Of a stretch of DNA of 64,000 nt, positions 50,353 through 61,530 are shown one piece after another. The notes beneath the pieces were generated by a model that was given only the letters and a program-made list of their open reading frames with translations, did no database searches and had not been told where the DNA came from. Origin of the DNA: Morella rubra (lineage: Eukaryota > Streptophyta > Magnoliopsida > Fagales > Myricaceae). Each line of letters begins with the position of its first letter. The first letter of the stretch is position 1. A program made the position numbers and the translations under genes. The stretch covers positions 30,463,641-30,527,640 of the forward strand of contig CM025853.1 of assembly GCA_003952965.2 (NCBI GenBank), in the 5' to 3' direction.

Positions 50353-51489
50353 CAAAGGTGGGAATGATAGAATATTCTAGCGATCAAGGGCCACAGGTTA
50401 GCTGACGAAAGGAACATCATCAGCAGAGTAGCTGTATTGTCTTTTTCTGATAAGGGAGAAAACAAAATCATAAAATAAATAAATAATCACAACATAAAAC
50501 TGCAAATTTTGTTCCACGGCCATGACTCGACAGTAAACCAACCAGCAGGCAGCAGGGAATGGGGCGAAGGGGAACTGAGGTAGAGCTTGCGTCTCCTGCT
50601 CAAACCGGTAAAAAATACAACACCTTAATGGAATTAATGGCTTCACCGTTCAACGATTTGATTACAAACAGAATCGAGCCAAAATTCCTTCCATATTCTG
50701 AAAAATTTACAAAAAAATCGGTTGAAAACAACAGTACAATTTGCCTCCATGCATTTTACAAATCTAACAATCACGTGAGTCCAACCAAGAATCAAGGCAC
50801 AACTGGATATATGTTTTGATTTTAACTCGAGCTGCTAGCTTTGTACGGCAAACGTTTGATGTTTTGCCTCATAGAAATTTGGCCATTAACTTTAGTTGGG
50901 GCTTGATTTTTGGCGAATCACGTTTACCTCCCCGATGAAATATCTTTTCACATAAAATCGTAAATATACATCAAGAAAGCGATTTTCTAAAATTATAACG
51001 AGAAAATTAAGTCACCTCAAAAAAACAGTCATAAAAATGATTTCAAATCATAATGACTTGGTAAGCACATCACCTGCTAGAATATCCCGTCCATCGTCCG
51101 TCGTTGGAGTCTCGTCTGAAGGACTCTGGCGCTTAGCAAAAAGGAGGAGAAGAGGCTACAGAACAGAGGAGAAGAAGAGGGAGGAGCAGAGAAGAGTGAG
51201 GAGATGCCGCTTAGTAAGGTAAGAAAAAGGTGATGGCAGCCGCGTTAACCCGTTATAATTTCAACAGTTAGTCGTTTAGTTGATGTTTGAATTCCAAAAT
51301 TCGAATTAATAAAATAACTATAAAATAATTTCTTTCTCCGTTAAAATATTTTTTTATTATAATAAATATAAAAAGTTTCACACAAATTATTTATTTATTT
51401 ACTTTTTTTTTTAACCAATTCCAATCAATCAAAACTGCGTATTATATAGATTTGAACGTTAGTCGACACAGTAGCTGGCCTGTCTGGAG
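50346..51489. other. Intergenic DNA between the A3 and A4 units, no gene seen
   Basis: The region is mixed AT-rich DNA with a purine-rich patch at 51120-51215 that opens short meaningless reading frames. No conserved protein wording, tRNA shape or terminal inverted repeats were recognised. Confidence 0.5.
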
Positions 51490-51742
51490 AGGGAAGCAAA
51501 TCCAACTCAAGAAGTATTATCAAATCCTTTATATCAGAAGCCATAATTTTGAAAATTACACCAAGTACGTACAGGTCATAAACCGATTTGTACTTATTTG
51601 TTCACACTAATGAAGAGAGATCACATCGAAAAGCAGCAATATTCTCACACACACTGACACACATAAGAATACGTTATTCAACATACACAACATCCAAGCA
51701 TGAAGTATCCACCAAGATACCATTTCTCTGTACTGGACGACT
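51490..51742 (-). repeat. Duplicated 3' flank of A4
   Basis: The words GCAAATCCAACTCAAGAAGT, TTTGTTCACACTAATGAAGA and ATACGTTATTCAACA match the regions downstream of A1, A2 and A3. Confidence 0.75.
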
Positions 51743-53363
51743 TCAAACACCACAGTAGGCTTTCAACGAAAGTTCACCACGACCCCCTTCATATTCTACG
51801 CGTGCTAATTTCATAAATTCAAAATTATCAAATGGTTTGTACTTTAGAGGATGTTTTTCATCCACAAGTTCTTCTGGCACATGTAATAACCCATCGTAGT
51901 ATTCAAACAGTCCCAATGAATATCTCGTCTCACTTTCAGTCAAAATACTCGATGGATGCAACTTTCGATCCTGTCGTTACTCCATACCTTAATGAAAATA
52001 AAATTACAAAATATTAATCCCAACTTATTCAAATGTCTACTAGTTTAGTGAAGAAATTACGTCTCATTTGATAAACATATAACGAATTATTAAAATGGTA
52101 ACATTAATTAGCAATTCCAATGAGGCGAATATCATATTGATCATGCACAAAACTACGGAAGAAATTAACACTATCTATATAACCAACTAGAATTTCTATC
52201 ATTCACAAAAAAAAAAATAAAAAAAAAATAGAAGATCCCTATTACTTCCGCATTTCTTATAATTGTACTCTAACGTAATTTATTTGCACTAATGTCTTCT
52301 CATATCTTACATGATTAATATCCTCAAATATTTTTATAAAATCTTTCGTAGATTCCAATGTAATTATTTTAAGTGACTTAAATATTCGGAGGTGTATATA
52401 TAGTACAAGACTATGAATAATAAATGTTTAAAGGAGTTTTCATGAGAATAACCATTTGCCTTAACCTCATAACCCACCTGGAGTCCACCACCTGCCAAGA
52501 CTAAAAAGGATGAAGGGGATGGATCAAAAACAATCCATTCGCCATCCTTTGTTTTGATCTCAAGACCCTTCACATGATTTTGATGAAGTATGGTGATGAA
52601 GTTCTTGTCCGTATGAATCCCTATTCCTTCATTGGTCCCGGACTTCTGAGGTTCTGCGTACTTCAGTAGGGCGAGAGAGAGAGTGGCTAATTCCAAATGA
52701 GAGCCATAATACTTTTCCAGGCCATAGTTTTCAAATACCATTCTTGTGACCATTTGAACAATCTCTGCCATCAGCCTCACATACGAATTAGCACCCTCCC
52801 TAATCAAGAGAGAAAAAGCCAAAAAAAGAAAAAGAAAGAGAAAAAAACTGTCACATGATGGAGAGCCATTAGGTGTAATAAGCAGGAATATCAGGCTTAA
52901 GCTGTTATTCTCTCAAGCAAAATAAGAATATTTCGATCACTAGATATAAATGATGAAGAAGAAAAAATTAGGTAAGATTAGATGATTGCCGGAAATGATC
53001 ATTCCCGTTGGGCCAGAAGATATTCGTCAACTTCTGAATTTTTTCCGGGCAGGTTGCATGATCGATTAGCATGCGTTCGTATTGAGCTATTGGGTGGTAG
53101 CCATGGAAAGGCTTGATCTGATCAGAAGTGACTTTCACTTTGGTTTCTGTGGGAAAGTCAAACATCTCACGTACTCCACCAAACATCGTATTGTGAAGCT
53201 CCAAGGGAACTTTATTGCCAAGTTCTGCCACAAAGTAGCCGTAGTCTTCGAGTACACGGCAAACTTCCTTGCGCGCTGACAGCCATGAACTTGAACCAGG
53301 CTTCAGGTACTCCTCGTTGGAGAAATCAAGAACCGGAAGCTTGGCGTGTGTTTGGATAGCCAT
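51743..53363 (-). pseudogene. AOP1-like: AOP1-like dioxygenase copy A4, one frame break just after the third iron ligand
   Basis: Exons on the minus strand are 53363-52990 (374 nt, one codon longer than A2: NEEYLKPG), 52799-52478 (322 nt) and 51987-51743 (245 nt where 246 is expected). Exon 2 keeps IHTDKNFITILHQ. Exon 3 starts VWSNDRIESCIHRV and then loses the frame, because one base is missing near 51946 (CGAGTATTTTGACTG against CGAGTTACTTTGACTG in A2). Downstream of the break the correct wording (TESETRYSLGLFEYYDGLLH) continues to a normal end (SLKAYCGV). So the gene is otherwise complete and the break is recent or a sequencing error. Intron 1 has the GC donor (CCG|GCAATC). Confidence 0.87.
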
Positions 53364-53448
53364 GGTTTTTTACCTGTGCACGTAGCAAGTTTGAGGACTG
53401 CGAGGCAAAACCGACGTGACTTGTACTAGATGAAGCATGTGCATGAAT

Positions 53449-53459
53449 GCTATTTGTAG
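53449..53459 (-). promoter_or_regulatory. A4 TATA-like box, C variant (CTACAAATAGC)
   Basis: The same motif and position (86 bases upstream of the start) as in A1. Confidence 0.5.
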
Positions 53460-55519
53460 ATGCGAGTCATTGCAATAGTAGCGGGTCTGGGAGAGGGAAT
53501 CATGGGAAGTATGTCCATTATTGTTTTAGTTTTTTTTTTAAGAGCTGATAGAGCTTATTTCTCTATCGAATCCGGTGCTGCTACGTACGAAGCCAAGCAA
53601 AAAATAACCTGGCCCAGTCGGATTTGTTGCGCCAATTATAATTTTAAGATATTTAAGTAGTGCGGAAGCACCGCCCTCCATATAGTTTATAAAGAAAGTA
53701 CAAACCCCTCCCTCTCCCTTTCCCTTTCCCTTATCTCTCTTTGTCTAAACGTCTCTTTTGGCTCCTAAAGTTTGAAGATCTCTCCTCTATCTATGGCTCG
53801 TCTGAAAAATACCAATAAAAAAAAAAAGAAAAAAAAAACCCCTCAGTTGGCGTCTTAATATAACCACTTTTACAATCACACTTCTTCTTCCAGCTAGGAG
53901 ATCATTATCGAACCTCTGCCAAGGCTGAGATCCTTTGCTCAAGTATTAGGTCAATATTAGGTATCGCGCACTCGTGGGGTTGTCCTTCTTGGTCTCGTCT
54001 TCACAAGGTGTAACTTATCTACGTACGTTACAAACTGCATGCGATTGATAAGGCGTGCATGGGATATCATCGATTTAGGACTCAATATTATATATTTCTG
54101 AAAGGAAAAGGAAAATGGAGACGTAATGTCAGCAAGTCCTTTTTTTTTTTTTTAGTACTGGGAACAGACAGCTGGCAATTTTGTATGTTAAGTTAAGGCC
54201 ATGCTTGTTTGCGTTATTGGACAAAAAAATTATATGATTTAACAATTTTTTTTTTAAATATATATTTTGGTGTAGTACTGTTTGTGAGAGTGATTGGCTC
54301 ATAGAAAGGATATTTATTATAAGGATTTTTGTTTTTTGAAATTTCTTCAGTATGTGATACTTAAAAAGTAATATGTTTGGGAAGAAAATTTGTGTGCGTA
54401 ATTTTTTTTATAAGTTTTTATAAATTGATTTTTTTTTCCTTCATTGATTGAATGGAAAATCTTATTGAAAATTTAAAATATTTGTAGTGAAGAAAAATCA
54501 TGTTTGGATTAAAATATAATTTTGAAATTAATTAATTTTTTTTCGAAATCATTAAACAAAGGTAGCCGTACGTTTCTTCCTTCTCGAACCTATCCGGCCT
54601 AGTTACTTCCTTCACCACAAACTCCAAAACATAAACTTTAATAAAAATCGACCACCCAGATGTGGTCATTAGAAATTTAGACGTATTGATCATTGGCAAC
54701 TCTTTTATCATGACCCGTGTATTCCTCTTCTTCTTTTTTTCTTCAGAAATTAAAGCACGAGGATATGAATGATTGAGTATATAATTTCGACCCAAGCACA
54801 ACCAGATCAGGCATGAGGATATGAATGATTACAGAGTAAAATAGTTTTGTGTCAAATCTAGAGAATGGATATAATATAATTTTTAGGTGTAATAACTTTT
54901 TTATATATATTGCAGTTTAATCAACTTGTTCAGCGAAGATCGAAAATTGGCCATTCCACACTAATAGGAGGGATATATTTTTTTTTCTAAGTATATAGGA
55001 GGGATATCCCAAAGGTAGCGTCGGAACAGAGTCCCCTGCAATTCCTAGAGTATTACAGCGGATACAACTCTTTTTATCTGTCCGTCCATTCAAACTTGAA
55101 CGGCTGAAATTATGACACGTTAGCACTTCGCGCCAAGCCCAATATCAATGTTAGAAAACGTCTACGACTGACCCAAGACCAGCTGTATGAAACAGTACCC
55201 CTTCTCGGCCGGAAATCCAGTTTGGGTCAAGTGAAATGGACAAAGGAGTTCCACATATATATATATACGTTTGGGAGAAAGAGAGAGTGAGTCCATGGGC
55301 CGTAAATGGACTGACTAAAGACCAGCTCTTGGTGGTTTACTTCTCTATATTCTGGAAAAGGAAAAAATGTAGTAAAATGGTGTTCGGGTCTTAATTGCGG
55401 ATATAACATCTTAATAAAGATCTAATTTCTAATTTCATCTTAATTAATACAAAATGACGGCCTAATTGAGGATAAAGTAATTAAATGACGAAATAATCAA
55501 TGTCGTAATAAATTATTTA
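53460..55519. repeat. A4 upstream block and distal repeats, no gene
   Basis: 53590-53960 repeats the distal 5' flank (CCTGGCCCAGTCGG, GTACAAACCCCTCCCTCTCC). At 54110-54140 the GGAGACG of the A1 unit runs straight into TAATGTCAGCAAG, the presumed empty site of the CACTA-like element. 54560-54720 repeats the CTTCCTTC..GAACCTA...CACAAACTCCAAAACATA block also present near 60.2 and 60.9 kb. 54900-55519 holds nothing recognisable. Confidence 0.65.
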
Positions 55520-55700
55520 GGATTAATTACAAATTCCTCTCACGAACTTACTTCCCAATTTAAAAATTCTCCTGAACAACAACTCGTGACAACCCACCAC
55601 TACAATGTACGTCTTCTATCTCAACTCCGTTTGGGACTCTGATTTGCCGTTAAGTCACACATTTTCCGTTACAAGTGACTAACACGTGATTCCCAAATGA
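55520..55700 (+). repeat. Left terminal inverted repeat of the Pack-MULE
   Basis: It pairs with 57104-56925 on the other strand. It begins GGATTAATTACAAAT, and the partner begins GAGTTAATTACAAAT. Confidence 0.88.
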
Positions 55701-55829
55701 AGCCTTAATACCTTAATACCCTCATGAACAATACCATTACATTTGGTTTCATTTCCTCCTACAAGCCCAAAACGACGTCGCCATACACTTGCCTTCATCA
55801 CTTAGGTTATTCAAACCAAAACACGAACA

Positions 55830-56790
55830 CTTTGCCCTTGATATCCGATGTATGTTCTGGAAAGTGTCCCCAAACCAGTTGAACAGGGTGCAGATGGAGG
55901 TTCCTCCCTATGTTTTGGATTCTTCAAGCCACTAGAGATCATTAGAGGAGTCGTCAAGAGAGACCCACATGCACAAACTGTTGCTCTAGCCTCAATTTGC
56001 AGCTTCTTTGTGATAATGTTACTCAAAGCTGTTGCAATCACTTCCAAGCATTTCTTTTTCTTCCTTCCATTCTTTTCATTCTCCAACACAAGTTTCCCAG
56101 CTTTGGTTCCCGTTAGGATAACTGCACCACAGTTCACAGTATCAACCAGCCAAGTCGAATCTGTGCCTTTCTTGTCTCCTGTTCTGCACCCATAAAAACA
56201 AGAACCACAGTAATGATTTTCTGAGGAATTCGTCGAGACTGTCTCGACTTTCAAACCAAGATTCTCACACCCTCTGCGGAGTATTTTATTCTGAGGGCTT
56301 TCTTCCTTACACTTGTCTGTGATACCAGTCCTCTTACAAACGGTATCCATGGAAGATTGATAGCAGGAGCTCGTGTAAAATGGGATCTTATGATCAACAG
56401 ATCACTCTCGAAGGACTGAATCTGGTGTTTTGATACATGCAGACCAGTTCACAGCAGAACATCCACCCACTGTTCAGCCAGCGAAGATCAAATTTTTCCC
56501 ATCAACAGTTGAGAAAAGTCCACCTGATTCATATAGCTCATCCATGGAGGGGCCTTCAAGAGAAGAATAATCTTCAGGAACAAAATAGTTTCCTTTCTCA
56601 AGGACGATGACCAGAACTTGCAAGAACTGCAGCTGCAGCTGCAACACCTCCACAACAACCACAACCAGAACCAACAACAATAACATCACATCTGATCTTG
56701 TATAGGCTAGAACTTGCGAATCTGATTTCTGCTGTGCCCTCAGCCCTTCCTGCTCGCAGATCCAAATCTCATTTCTGGTGCGCCACTTCT
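55830..56790 (-). pseudogene. FAO: Long-chain fatty alcohol oxidase (FAO) gene fragment carried by the Pack-MULE
   Basis: FAO enzymes are membrane-associated GMC-type flavin oxidases that oxidise long-chain fatty alcohols. On the minus strand the fragment shows, in order: the remnant of the N-terminal FAD-binding glycine loop (about 56690-56620, now partly out of frame), [74 protein letters not shown] and [19 protein letters not shown]. There are frameshifts in the glycine-loop region and near 55920, and stops near 56476 and 56405, so no enzyme can be made. It covers only the N-terminal half of the FAD/substrate domain of a roughly 740-residue protein. It lies entirely between MULE inverted repeats, so it was carried here, not left by local duplication. 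Confidence 0.9.
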
Positions 56791-56924
56791 ATCGAAGAGC
56801 TCAGACAACGTTGAAGATGAAGGACTTCGATTTTATTCAGAAAACGCAATATGTAGCGTTTAGAGCACGAGAGAAAATTAAACCAAATGCAACGACCTTA
56901 TTCTTGGGGGCAATATGAACTATT

Positions 56925-57104
56925 CACATCGTATGGGGATCACGTGTTGGTAACGTCGATGGAAAACGTGCGAGATAACGCGAAATGGGTCCCGAACTGA
57001 GTTGAAACAGAAGACGTATACTGTGGCAGTGGGTTGTCACGAGTTGTAGTTTATGGGGATATTGAGATTGGGGTGTAAATTTGTGAAGTATTTGTAATTA
57101 ACTC
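56925..57104 (-). repeat. Right terminal inverted repeat of the Pack-MULE
   Basis: This is the partner of 55520-55700. Its outer edge is GTAATTAACTC, directly followed by the AATTATTTA duplication. It includes GGGTTGTCACGAGTTGTAG, the inverse of the left-end CAACTCGTGACAACCC core. Confidence 0.88.
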
Positions 57105-57325
57105 AATTATTTAATAGTAATTTTATTGAAGATACATATTTTCCACTTCAGAACTGCAGGTGATAGAATGGAATAACAGCCTTATTCTCACATCGATCTT
57201 TCGAAATTCCACATAAATGCACACATACGCAAGGACAGGAAAAAAAAAAAACCCAGTTGACTAAACGGTCACACGTACGCAGTGCAAAACTCAGTGGCAC
57301 TGGAACGGATTAAGAGTGAACACAA

Positions 57326-58693
57326 TTAGCTGTGGACTGCAGGAGTTTCAACTCCACAAAAGGTTTTGACTGAAAGTTCTTTGCCATAGCCGACCTGTGC
57401 TTTGACATAGTCGAGGATATTGAATGGTTTGTATAGTAAAGGGTGTTCGTCGTCAACTAATTCTTCTGGCACTTGTATTATCCCATCGTTAAATGCAAAC
57501 AGCCCGAGTGAGTATCTGACCGTCTGTTCTTCACTCAACATGACCCGATGGATGCAAGCTTGTATCCTGTCGTTACTCCATGCCTGGATCACGTACAGAA
57601 TATTACTAATTATTCCAAGGCATGCAAAAACCAAAAAAAATGAAATTAACAAGAACAAGAAAAAAAAAAACTCACAAACAAGCAACTTCCATATCTACGG
57701 TCACTAAACACAGCAGAATTACAAATACTATCTCAAGCGACTCTTATATTTCAAAATATTTCTAGGTTTTAAATGGAGGTCTCTGAAAGCAACAGTTTGT
57801 TTTGGACATGTAGTAGAAGTTAGAAGTGATCATAACCCACCTGGAGCGCATCAGCTGCCAAGAATATGAAGGATGTAGGGGATGGATCATAGACAATCCA
57901 GTCATCCTTTGTCTTTATCTCCAGACCCCTTATGCGATTTTGATGAAGTATGGATGTGAAGTGCTTGTCAGTATGGTTCTTGAGGCCTGCATTGGTCCCA
58001 GTCTTCTGAGGTTCTTTGTACTTCAGAAATGCAAGAGTGCGAGTGGTTAACTCCATGTGAGAATCATACAACTTCTCCACTCCATAGTTTTCAAATACCA
58101 TTCTCGTCACCGTTTTATCCAATTCCATCATCAGCCTCGCATATGAATCAGCACTCTCCCTGAGCAATACATCAAAAGGAAAAGCGTTAGATGATGCAAA
58201 ACCATTATCATGCATAGCTTAATATACAAACAAGGGACACTAAAAGCTTAAGCATTAGAAGAGAATTTTGTGCAATATTCTAAATTCTGACTGAGAAAAA
58301 ATAGTTAAAATGTTAGATTAATATTGCCTGAAGTGATAATTTCCGTTTGGCCATAAGATACTCATCAGCTTTTGGATTTCTCCCGGGGCGGTTGCATTAT
58401 CAATCACCATGCGTTCATGGAGAGGACTAGACATATCCATGGAAAGGCTTATCGTAAGCGACTTTCTTCTTGGTTTCCAGTGGCAAATCGAACAACTCTC
58501 GTATAACTACATCAAACGTTGTGTTGTGAAGCTCCAAGGGAACTCTATTGCCAAGTTCTGCTACAAAACAACCGTACTCTTCGAGTGCGTGGCAGACTTG
58601 CTCGCGCACTGATAACCAGGAACTCGAACCAGGCCTCAGGTTCTCGTTGGAGAAATCAATAACTGGAAGCTTGGCCTGTGATTGGATAGCCAT
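57326..58693 (-). pseudogene. AOP1-like: AOP1-like dioxygenase copy A5, diverged member with one frame break
   Basis: Exons on the minus strand are 58693-58328, 58159-57841 (319 nt, one codon shorter than A2) and 57583-57326. The start is MAIQSQAKLPVIDFSNENLR. Exon 2 holds the iron ligands (KNHTDKHFTSILHQ). Exon 3 holds IHRVMLSEEQTVRYSLGLF and ends FCGVETPAVHS, seven residues longer than its neighbours. Exon 1 is 366 nt and loses frame at about 58432, just after KPFHGYV; the next frame continues with LHERMVIDNATAPGEIQKLM. Intron 1 again has a GC donor, here with a stronger CAG|GCAATA context. It is the most diverged copy and may be the oldest surviving branch. Whether the break is real or a sequencing error cannot be told here. 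Confidence 0.82.
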
Positions 58694-58771
58694 GGTTTCT
58701 AACTTTCCGTCCACCAGGGAATTAGTGCGTATGAGGCAAAACTGATGAAATGAATTGATATTGCAAGCAAA

Positions 58772-58782
58772 CTTATTTATAG
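58772..58782 (-). promoter_or_regulatory. A5 TATA box (CTATAAATAAG)
   Basis: A consensus TATA motif on the minus strand, 79 bases upstream of the start codon, at the position of the A3 box. Confidence 0.6.
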
Positions 58783-59092
58783 ATGTCGCAGTGCTGTTCA
58801 CAGTTGTGTGTCTAGAGAGAGGGAAGCGCGAGAAGCTACGATTGAAGACAAGTGTGCGGCTGTGATCACCCGGGAAACGAAATGGACGCAAGTAAGCTTT
58901 TTTTTTTACTAAGTGAAGGGGACAAGGACGCGATTTTCTTCCTATTAGCTAAATTTTTCCATATTCATGATGTTAAAGAGTCGAAGCACGTGGATAAGAT
59001 ATTAACAACTTAGACTTTAGGAACAAAGGAGAATGGAGACCTCAGTCACATCACGAGCTTTAATTAACTTTTTTCAGCAAATTTTTTTTTTC

Positions 59093-59530
59093 AATGTCAA
59101 AGAAATCTTCATTTGTATCTCCCAAACTATTACTCAAATGTCATTTACCTATTTGAACTACAAATTTTATCACATTTAAATCCCAAACCAACAAAATGCA
59201 TCATTAATGTTCATCCTGTTATAAAATCCAACGGTCGATATCGTAAAACAAAGCCTATTTTTTAAAATGTCTAGGAAATCTTCATCTCTAGCTCCTGAAC
59301 TATCACTAAAATGTGATTTATCGGTCTGAATTATAAATTTCATCACATTTAACCCCTAAACCAACAAAATACATTAATGTACACCTTGTTATAAGATCCA
59401 ACAGTCGATATCGTATAACATAGTCTATTTTCTTACCATTTCAATCGTAGGAATGTATTAGATAACGAATAATATTGATGCATTTCTACCTGTCGATATC
59501 GTGGCATATAACCTATTTTTTTTTGTACAT
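59093..59530. repeat. 173-bp tandem duplication upstream of A5, with a third partial unit
   Basis: The words AAATCTTCAT(T/C), CACATTTAA, CCAACAAAAT and CAACGGTCGATATCGTA / CAACAGTCGATATCGTA recur with a 173-bp offset. A shorter third piece (CTGTCGATATCGTGGCATA) lies near 59490. No gene. Confidence 0.75.
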
Positions 59531-59699
59531 TTCAACCATCAAAACGTGATATATGGCGAACACTATTGCATTTTGATAATTTAGAAGTTAAATCTGATGA
59601 AAATTTTATAATTCAAACCGATAAATGACAGTAATTGGAGTACTAGACACATGACGATTTCTCAAAATGTTTTATATGATTTTGCCTGCGTTTTCCAAG

Positions 59700-60978
59700 T
59701 TAGGTGAGAATGTATACTAGTCCACTTGCAAGTGAGGATCAACATTTTTCTTTTTAGAACAAAGAGTGTTGTTTGCATTAATGAATCTCAACTTGAAGCT
59801 GCAGATTAGTCAGAGCCATTGAGGTGGCGGCCACAATTCAAAGGTCACAATTTTCAGTTTTGACTGTGATCAAGTATTGGCGTATATATAATTTGGAAAG
59901 ATTGCCTAAAGATCGGATTTAGGAAGATCATGAAAATATATCTTCCTGAATAAAGAATATCTTCTTAAATCAAGATGATTGAAATTTGTGTAATCAGCCT
60001 CAATTAGTTCTTTTTTTCTAAGCCTCAATTAGTTGATTCTTTATCAATGGGTTACCTTGTATATATATACCTTATTCTCTTATAAAAAGATGGTTCCTAA
60101 TTCAGTTTATGCACACCTTAAAATATACAAAGTATTCTTCTTTTTCTCTATCTTTTCTCTTATTTCAACATGAAGAAACTCCAGTTTCTTCCTTCTCAAA
60201 TCTACCTGCAACCTACTAACTTCCTTCACCACAAACTCCAAAACATAGACTTTATCAAAATCGACCCACATATATATATTGCTCCTCCCTTCCTTTCCTT
60301 ATAAAACCATATTCACAATAAATTAGGTATTTTTCCCTTGACATTTGCATAGCAAATTGCTGGTTTAATTAGATAATTGTCCTTAACTAGCTAACCTCGA
60401 AATTAAAGTCAAACCCAAACTACATTAATATATATTACCCTAGTCCAACCACTCTAGCTGATCAATCTTGAATATAAATATATAGTCGTGTCTCAAAATT
60501 AAATGCTCAGGACTTGTCGAACTCATGAAGACTAAACTATATATCGGCCATATTAAAATATGTACGACTATAATTTCCACCACAATGTGTGGCAAGCAAT
60601 GTTTCTCCTTATTATATATATGTAGCTATCTGAGAGCAACTTTTTACGAATACTTCCAGTATTGGTGGACGCTCGTGAGAGAAAGAGATGGGTAGAAAAC
60701 TATTTGTTTTCAGCTTTCACACAAAATCAAATTTAATTTAGGTGAGAATGTGCACTCCACTTTATCAACATTTTTCTTTTTAGAACAAAGAGTGTTATTT
60801 ACGTTAATGATTCCGAACTTCAAGCCGCAGATTAGTCGACAGAGCCATTGAGGCGGCCGCCACAATTTTAAAATTTAATTTGACCGTGAAGTACTTCAGT
60901 TTCTTCCTTCTCGAATCTACCCGCCTACTAACTTCCTCCACCACAAACTCCAAAACATCGACTTTATCAAAATCGACC

Positions 60979-61012
<34 letters not shown>
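59700..61012. repeat. Two diverged copies of a roughly 500-bp block upstream of A5
   Basis: 59700-59880 plus 60165-60270 match 60735-60985. Shared words are TAGAACAAAGAGTGTT, GCAGATTAGTC, AGAGCCATTGAGG.GGC.GCCACAAT, TTTCTTCCTTCTC.AATCTACC and CACCACAAACTCCAAAACAT. The second part is also found near 54560 and, shorter, at 32640 and 50070. 60280-60730 between them is AT-rich without a gene. A (TA)n tract lies at about 60992-61013. Confidence 0.75.
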
Positions 61013-61013
<1 letters not shown>

Positions 61014-61089
61014 TACATATATTGGTCAACTCTTTAAAATGTCTAGGAAATCTTCTGGATTATATAGTTTCGATTGCCAAGAGGAAAAA

Positions 61090-61330
61090 CAAAAAGAGGA
61101 CTGCGCTGCAAAACCGCTTATTAATTGCATTCAAATGGCATGTGCTATATATATATATATATGGATGTGAGTCGATGCAGGAGCGTGCCTGGAGAGGGAA
61201 GCACGTCCATGCTGCAGGTGCATGATTTCTCACTGCTAAGATGATCATAGACATGATATCTATCGAATCCAGTCCTGTTGGGATGTCATGCAAGAATAAT
61301 TATTACCAAATTAGTCCAACATGGAAAGTA
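61090..61330 (-). repeat. Orphan AOP1-like upstream segment near the right end of the array
   Basis: It repeats the segments at 28.0 and 39.4 kb (TTAATTGCATTCAAATGGCA, GTGAGTCGATGCAGGAGCGT, CTGGAGAGGGAAGCACGT). No dioxygenase exon follows it directly on the minus strand, so it probably marks another lost copy. Confidence 0.6.
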
Positions 61331-61334
61331 AGGT

Positions 61335-61530
61335 TGTGAGGCCTGCATTGGTCCCAGTCTTCTGAGGTTCTTAATTTGTACTTTAGAAGTGCTAGAGTTC
61401 GAGTGGTTAATTCCATGTGAGAATCATACAACTTCTCCACGCCGTAGTTTTCAAATACCATGTTCTCGTCACCGTTTTATCCAATTCCGCGTCAGCCACG
61501 CATATGAATCAGCGCTCTCACTGATTCGAT
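61335..61530 (-). pseudogene. AOP1-like exon 2 relic (A5 type)
   Basis: The plus-strand words GAGGCCTGCATTGGTCCCAG, TTCTGAGGTTCTT and GAATCATACAACTTCTCCAC are almost identical to A5 exon 2, and the exon's acceptor side (GCGCTCTCACTGA) is still visible. Small insertions and deletions break the frame. Only this part of the gene remains, ending next to the copia element. Confidence 0.8.

Larger units (their letters stand above)
55520..57104. mobile_element. Pack-MULE (Mutator-like, gene-carrying), 1585 bp, perfect 9-bp TSD
   Basis: Long terminal inverted repeats of about 180 bp flank the element: left 55520-55700, right 56925-57104. Shared words, comparing left with the reverse complement of right, are TTAATTACAAAT, CAACTCGTGACAACCCAC, TACGTCTTCT and AACACGTGAT. 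The flanks are AATTATTTA on both sides (55511-55519 and 57105-57113), a 9-bp duplication as MULEs make. The interior is not a transposase but a decayed piece of a long-chain alcohol oxidase gene. The two inverted repeats have diverged noticeably while the TSD is intact, so the element is of moderate age. Confidence 0.92.

Noticed and set aside
53082-53279. Plus-strand open frame repeated opposite each dioxygenase exon 1 (also near 37897, 58409 and 29868)
   Set aside because: It is the antisense shadow of the conserved exon. It recurs only because the exon itself is duplicated.
55848-56195. 115-codon plus-strand frame in the Pack-MULE
   Set aside because: It is antisense to the FAO fragment, which explains the coding-like composition.
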